DNA from: a bacterium
GTDB lineage: Bacteria; Bacillota; Bacilli; Lactobacillales; Streptococcaceae
Direction of reading: 5' to 3'
Assembly (NCBI GenBank): GCA_905221035.1
Contig: CAJNBP010000004.1
Span: forward strand, 1 to 64,000
Length of the DNA: 64,000 nt
The notes under the pieces: model-generated
The model's database searches: none
What the model was told of the DNA's origin: nothing
What the model saw: only the letters and a program-made list of their open reading frames with translations
Position numbers and translations under genes: made by a program
Shown: positions 60,428 to 64,000 of the stretch, piece after piece
How the letters are laid out: the number at the start of each line of letters is the position of its first letter
Position numbering within the stretch: position 1 is the stretch's first letter

Positions 60428-61471
60428 ATGGAAAAAAAGAAATTACGCATCAATATGTTGAGTTCAAGTGAGAAAGTAGCTGGGCAAGGAGTTTCAGGTG
60501 CCTACCGTGAATTAGTTCGTCTTCTTCACCGTGATGCCAAGGACCAATTGATTGTTACTGAAAATCTTCCAATCGAGGCAGATGTGACTCACTTTCATAC
60601 GATTGATTTCCCCTATTATTTATCAACCTTCCAAAAGAAACGCTCAGGGAGAAAAATTGGCTATGTGCATTTCTTGCCTGATACACTTGAGGGGAGTTTG
60701 AAAATTCCATTTTTCTTGAAGGGAATTGTCAAACGCTATGTATTTTCTTTTTACAACCGGATGGAGCACTTGGTGGTGGTCAATCCTATGTTTATTGAGG
60801 ATTTGGTTGCAGCTGGTATTCCACGTGAAAAAGTGACCTATATTCCTAACTTTGTCAACAAGGAAAAATGGCTACCTCTTCCACAAGAAGAGGTAGCGAG
60901 ACTACGAACAGAGCTAGGTCTTAGTGACAATCAGTTTATCGTAGTAGGTGCTGGTCAAGTTCAGAAACGCAAAGGAATTGATGACTTTATCCGTCTGGCT
61001 GAGGAATTGCCTCAGATTACCTTTATCTGGGCGGGTGGTTTCTCTTTTGGGGGCATAACAGATGGTTATGAACGCTACAAGAAAATAATGGAAAATCCCC
61101 CTAAAAACTTGATTTTTCCAGGTATCGTGTCGCCAGAACGGATGCGCGAATTGTATGCTCTAGCTGACCTTTTCTTGTTGCCTAGTTACAATGAGCTCTT
61201 TCCTATGACTATTTTAGAGGCTGCTAGTTGTGAAGCTCCTATTATGTTGCGTGATTTGGATCTCTATAAGGTGATTTTGGAGGGAAATTATCGGGCGACA
61301 GCAGATAGAGAAGAGATGAAAGAGGCTATTCTGGAATATCAAGCAAATCCTGCTGCCTTAAAAGACCTTAAAGAAAGAGCTAAGAATATTTCTAGAGAGT
61401 ATTCTGAAGAGCATCTGTTACAAATCTGGTTGGACTTTTATGAGAAACAAGCCGCTTTAGGGAGAAAGTAA
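60428..61471 (+). CDS. cpoA: Glycolipid glycosyltransferase CpoA
   Basis: CpoA adds the second sugar (galactose) to alpha-glucosyl-diacylglycerol, forming a main membrane glycolipid; changes in it were selected with beta-lactam resistance in laboratory strains. The 347-residue GT4-type enzyme has a GPGTR-like N-terminal fold and the donor-site EX7E motif in NELFPMTILE. From 60428 it begins MEKKKLRINML. There is no ribosome site before this ATG and the -10 is only 7 bases away. Confidence 0.9.
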   Translation: MEKKKLRINMLSSSEKVAGQGVSGAYRELVRLLHRDAKDQLIVTENLPIEADVTHFHTIDFPYYLSTFQKKRSGRKIGYVHFLPDTLEGSLKIPFFLKGIVKRYVFSFYNRMEHLVVVNPMFIEDLVAAGIPREKVTYIPNFVNKEKWLPLPQEEVARLRTELGLSDNQFIVVGAGQVQKRKGIDDFIRLAEELPQITFIWAGGFSFGGITDGYERYKKIMENPPKNLIFPGIVSPERMRELYALADLFLLPSYNELFPMTILEAASCEAPIMLRDLDLYKVILEGNYRATADREEMKEAILEYQANPAALKDLKERAKNISREYSEEHLLQIWLDFYEKQAALGRK

Positions 61472-61486
61472 AAAGTGAGGTAATCT

Positions 61487-62812
61487 ATGCGAATTGGTTT
61501 ATTTACAGATACCTATTTTCCTCAGGTTTCAGGTGTTGCGACCAGTATTCGAACCTTGAAAACAGAACTTGAAAAGCAGGGGCATGCTGTTTTTATCTTT
61601 ACGACGACAGATAAGGATGTCAATCGTTATGAAGATTGGCAAATTATCCGCATTCCAAGTGTTCCCTTCTTTGCTTTTAAAGACCGTCGCTTTGCTTATC
61701 GAGGCTTCAGCAAGGCACTTGAAATTGCTAAACAGTATCAACTGGATATTATCCATACTCAGACAGAATTTTCTCTTGGCTTGTTGGGAATTTGGATTGC
61801 GCGTGAATTAAAAATTCCCGTTATTCATACCTATCACACCCAGTACGAAGACTATGTGCATTATATTGCCAAGGGGATGCTGATTCGTCCGAGTATGGTC
61901 AAGTACCTAGTTAGAGGTTTCTTGCATGATGTGGATGGGGTTATTTGTCCGAGTGAGATTGTCCGTGACTTGCTATCTGACTATAAGGTCAAGGTTGAAA
62001 AACGAGTCATTCCAACTGGGATTGAATTAGCTAAGTTTGAGCGTCCGGAAATCAAGCAGGAAAATTTGAAAGAACTTCGTAGTAAACTAGGGATTCAAGA
62101 TGATGAAAAGATGCTACTTAGTCTTTCCAGAATTTCCTATGAAAAAAATATTCAAGCAGTACTAGAAGCCTTTGCAGAAGTTTTGAAAGAAGAAGACAAG
62201 GTTAAACTGGTGGTAGCTGGGGATGGTCCTTATCTGGATGACCTCAAAGAGCAAGCCAAGAAACTAGAGATTCAAGACTCAGTCATCTTTACAGGGATGA
62301 TTGCTCCTAGTGAGACGGCTCTTTACTATAAGGCGGCGGATTTCTTCATCTCGGCATCCACAAGTGAAACGCAAGGTTTGACCTACTTGGAAAGCTTAGC
62401 TAGTGGGACGCCTGTCATTGCACATGGAAATCCTTATCTGGACAATCTTATCAGTGATAAAATGTTTGGAACCTTGTATTACGGTGAACATGATTTAGCT
62501 GGAGCTATTTTAGAAGCTCTAATTGCAACGCCAGATATGAATGAGCATACCTTATCAGAGAAATTGTACGAGATTTCAGCTGAGAATTTTGGAAAACGAG
62601 TGCATGAGTTTTATCTGGATGCCATCATTTCAAATAACTTCCAGAAAGATTTAGCAAAAGATGATACGGTCAGTCAGCGTATTTTTAAGACAGTTTTGTA
62701 TCTTCCGCAAAAGGTGGTCGCTGTACCGGTAAAAGGCTCTAGACGCATGCTGAAGGCTTCAAAAACGCAGTTAATCAGCATAAGAGATTATTGGAAAGAC
62801 CATGAAGAATAG
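61487..62812 (+). CDS. 1,2-diacylglycerol 3-glucosyltransferase (MGlcDAG synthase)
   Basis: A 441-residue GT4 glycosyltransferase for the first sugar on diacylglycerol, the substrate of CpoA. It starts MRIGLFTDTYFPQVSGVATS, has PTGIELAKF and the EX7E motif in SETQGLTYLES, plus a basic C-terminal segment (about 405-441) likely to bind the membrane. GTGAGG precedes the ATG, 15 bases after cpoA, so both form one operon. Confidence 0.88.
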   Translation: MRIGLFTDTYFPQVSGVATSIRTLKTELEKQGHAVFIFTTTDKDVNRYEDWQIIRIPSVPFFAFKDRRFAYRGFSKALEIAKQYQLDIIHTQTEFSLGLLGIWIARELKIPVIHTYHTQYEDYVHYIAKGMLIRPSMVKYLVRGFLHDVDGVICPSEIVRDLLSDYKVKVEKRVIPTGIELAKFERPEIKQENLKELRSKLGIQDDEKMLLSLSRISYEKNIQAVLEAFAEVLKEEDKVKLVVAGDGPYLDDLKEQAKKLEIQDSVIFTGMIAPSETALYYKAADFFISASTSETQGLTYLESLASGTPVIAHGNPYLDNLISDKMFGTLYYGEHDLAGAILEALIATPDMNEHTLSEKLYEISAENFGKRVHEFYLDAIISNNFQKDLAKDDTVSQRIFKTVLYLPQKVVAVPVKGSRRMLKASKTQLISIRDYWKDHEE

Positions 62813-62826
62813 AAAGAGGAACAGCT

Positions 62827-63018
62827 ATGAAAAAACAATTAATGAGAAGTGGTCGTGATAAAAAGATTGCTGGTGTTTGTGCCGGTGTGGCTTATTATTT
62901 TGATATAGATCCTACTATTGTTCGTGTAATATGGGGTGTTCTTGCTTTTGGTTACGGAGCAGGAATTGTAGCTTATATCATTTTATGGATTATTGCACCT
63001 GTATCAACTGACTATTGA
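62827..63018 (+). CDS. PspC-domain small membrane protein
   Basis: The 63-residue protein is a single PspC domain: a basic start (MKKQLMRSGRDKKIAGVCAG), YYFDIDPTIVRVIW, then a transmembrane helix ending LWIIAP. PspC proteins sense or stabilise the envelope under stress. AGAGGA precedes the ATG, 14 bases after the glucosyltransferase gene, suggesting a shared operon. Confidence 0.85.
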   Translation: MKKQLMRSGRDKKIAGVCAGVAYYFDIDPTIVRVIWGVLAFGYGAGIVAYIILWIIAPVSTDY

Positions 63019-63076
63019 AAACTAGCTGAATTCATGCTAAGATAATAGAAAATAGAATGTAACGAAGGAGAGAAAA

Positions 63077-63211
63077 ATGGCATTTGGAGATAACGGAAAT
63101 CGTAAAAAAACCTTGTTTGAGAAAATAACCTTGTTTATCGTGATTATCATGCTAGTAGCAAGTTTATTGGGAATTTTTGCAACTGCAATTGGTGCCCTCA
63201 GTAATCTATAA
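63077..63211 (+). CDS. DUF4044-family 44-residue membrane protein
   Basis: MAFGDNGNRKKTLFEKITLF followed by a transmembrane helix (about 18-40) and a short SNL end. I recognise the DUF4044 pattern from streptococci; the function is unknown. GAAGGAG precedes the ATG. It lies between the PspC protein and obg. The 44-residue length explains why it is easily missed. Confidence 0.82.
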   Translation: MAFGDNGNRKKTLFEKITLFIVIIMLVASLLGIFATAIGALSNL

Positions 63212-63233
63212 AATAGATTCAAGAAAATTTAGT

Positions 63234-63258
63234 GACTGGGATTTCCCAGCCCTTTTTT
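63234..63258 (+). terminator. Weak terminator before obg
   Basis: CTGGG (63236-63240) and CCCAG (63245-63249) followed by CCCTTTTTT; short stem. Confidence 0.5.
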
Positions 63259-63274
63259 AAAGTGAGAAGAAAAA

Positions 63275-64000
63275 ATGAGTATGTTTTTAGATACAGCCAA
63301 GATCAAGGTCAAGGCTGGTAATGGTGGCGATGGCATGGTTGCCTTTCGTCGTGAAAAATATGTCCCTAATGGCGGTCCTTGGGGCGGTGATGGTGGTCGT
63401 GGAGGCAATGTGGTCTTCGTTGTAGACGAAGGACTACGTACCCTCATGGATTTCCGCTACAATCGCCATTTCAAGGCTGATTCTGGTGAGAAAGGAATGA
63501 CCAAAGGGATGCATGGTCGTGGTGCCGAGGACCTTAGAGTTCGAGTGCCACAAGGTACGACTGTTCGTGATGCAGAGACTGGCAAGGTCTTGACAGATTT
63601 GATTGAACACGGTCAAGAATTTATCGTTGCCCACGGTGGTCGTGGTGGACGTGGAAATATCCGCTTTGCGACACCAAAAAATCCTGCACCTGAAATCTCT
63701 GAAAATGGAGAACCAGGTCAGGAACGTGAGTTACAATTGGAACTTAAAATCCTTGCGGATGTTGGTTTGGTTGGTTTCCCATCTGTTGGAAAATCAACAC
63801 TTCTAAGTGTTATCACCTCAGCTAAACCTAAAATCGGCGCCTACCACTTTACCACTATTGTGCCAAATCTAGGAATGGTTCGTACCCAATCAGGTGAATC
63901 CTTTGCAGTAGCGGATCTACCTGGTTTGATTGAAGGGGCTAGTCAAGGTGTTGGTCTGGGAACTCAGTTCCTCCGTCACATCGAGCGTACACGTGTCATC
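63275..64000 (+). CDS. obg: GTPase Obg/CgtA, cut by window edge
   Basis: Obg is a ribosome-assembly and stress-linked GTPase. The first 242 residues are visible: the glycine-rich OBG fold ([35 protein letters not shown]), then the G domain with GFPSVGKST (about 167-175), the TTI switch and DLPG (about 212-215). It starts [10 protein letters not shown] at 63275; an internal ATG at 63281 is an alternative. The 3' part lies outside the window. Confidence 0.96.

Overview
The window is chromosomal DNA of a low-GC Gram-positive coccus of the Streptococcus mitis/pneumoniae group. Support comes from choline-binding proteins (Pce and LytB), PavA, PmrA, CpoA, comEA/comEC and coiA preceded by the SigX/ComX site TACGAATA, a BOX repeat, and extended -10 promoters (TGnTATAAT). 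Gene content is almost all core. The order does not look like a standard pneumococcal chromosome as I remember it: several core blocks are joined in an unusual way and an ISL3-type (IS1167-like) transposase end lies at the left edge. This favours S. mitis or another close relative, but I cannot fix the species from sequence alone.

Layout. 1-195: end of an IS1167-like element. 228-7129: dacA (PBP3) divergent from an AI-2E-family permease, then tuf, a DEAD-box helicase/oxidoreductase operon on the minus strand, and a DUF1275 membrane protein. 7146-8450: rplU-prp-rpmA with a long leader. 8665-13446: a small lipoprotein, then mtaR/cpsY-lspA-rluD-pce. 13544-16726: proBAC, followed by a BOX element. 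16955-19709: tmk-holB-yabA-rsmI. 19844-24787: trmFO, pyrH-frr, cvfB-yozE, phoH. 24894-28404: a GNAT acetyltransferase and the DNA-uptake operon comEA-comEC. 28440-29836: infC-rpmI-rplT with an attenuator leader. 29857-32235: gloA and PyrR-controlled pyrK-pyrDb. 32334-35756: lytB convergent with pavA. 35861-40736: ybeY-dgkA-era-mutM-coaE-pmrA-rpmG-secG. 40837-44496: rnr-smpB-tehB. 44506-46241: a hicAB toxin-antitoxin module between tehB and coiA. 46260-49782: pepF, an O-methyltransferase, prsA. 49944-57007: ftsW, ppc and a T-box-controlled trpXYZ transporter. 57097-60312: dnaG-rpoD and a MIP18-type protein. 60428-64000: two glycolipid glycosyltransferases, two small membrane proteins, and the start of obg.

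The genes cover translation and its quality control (tuf, ribosomal proteins, infC, frr, smpB/rnr, the RqcH-type PavA), envelope assembly (PBP3, LytB, Pce, LspA, FtsW, undecaprenol kinase, glycolipid synthases), replication and transcription start-up (dnaG-rpoD, holB, yabA, tmk) and competence (comEA/comEC, coiA). Regulatory RNA is dense: leaders for rplU and infC, a PyrR attenuator, and a T-box.

The most unusual feature is the hicAB module. It is bracketed by two near-identical ~42-bp direct repeats, each carrying an intrinsic terminator plus a complete SigX box. This places a toxin-antitoxin operon behind a competence promoter as well as its own SigA promoter. Other points of interest are a BOX-like element inside the rplU leader, a tiny Trp-containing ORF just after the trpX T-box terminator, probable leaderless starts for dacA and cpoA, an AUA start for infC, and a 9-bp dyad around the dnaG promoter.
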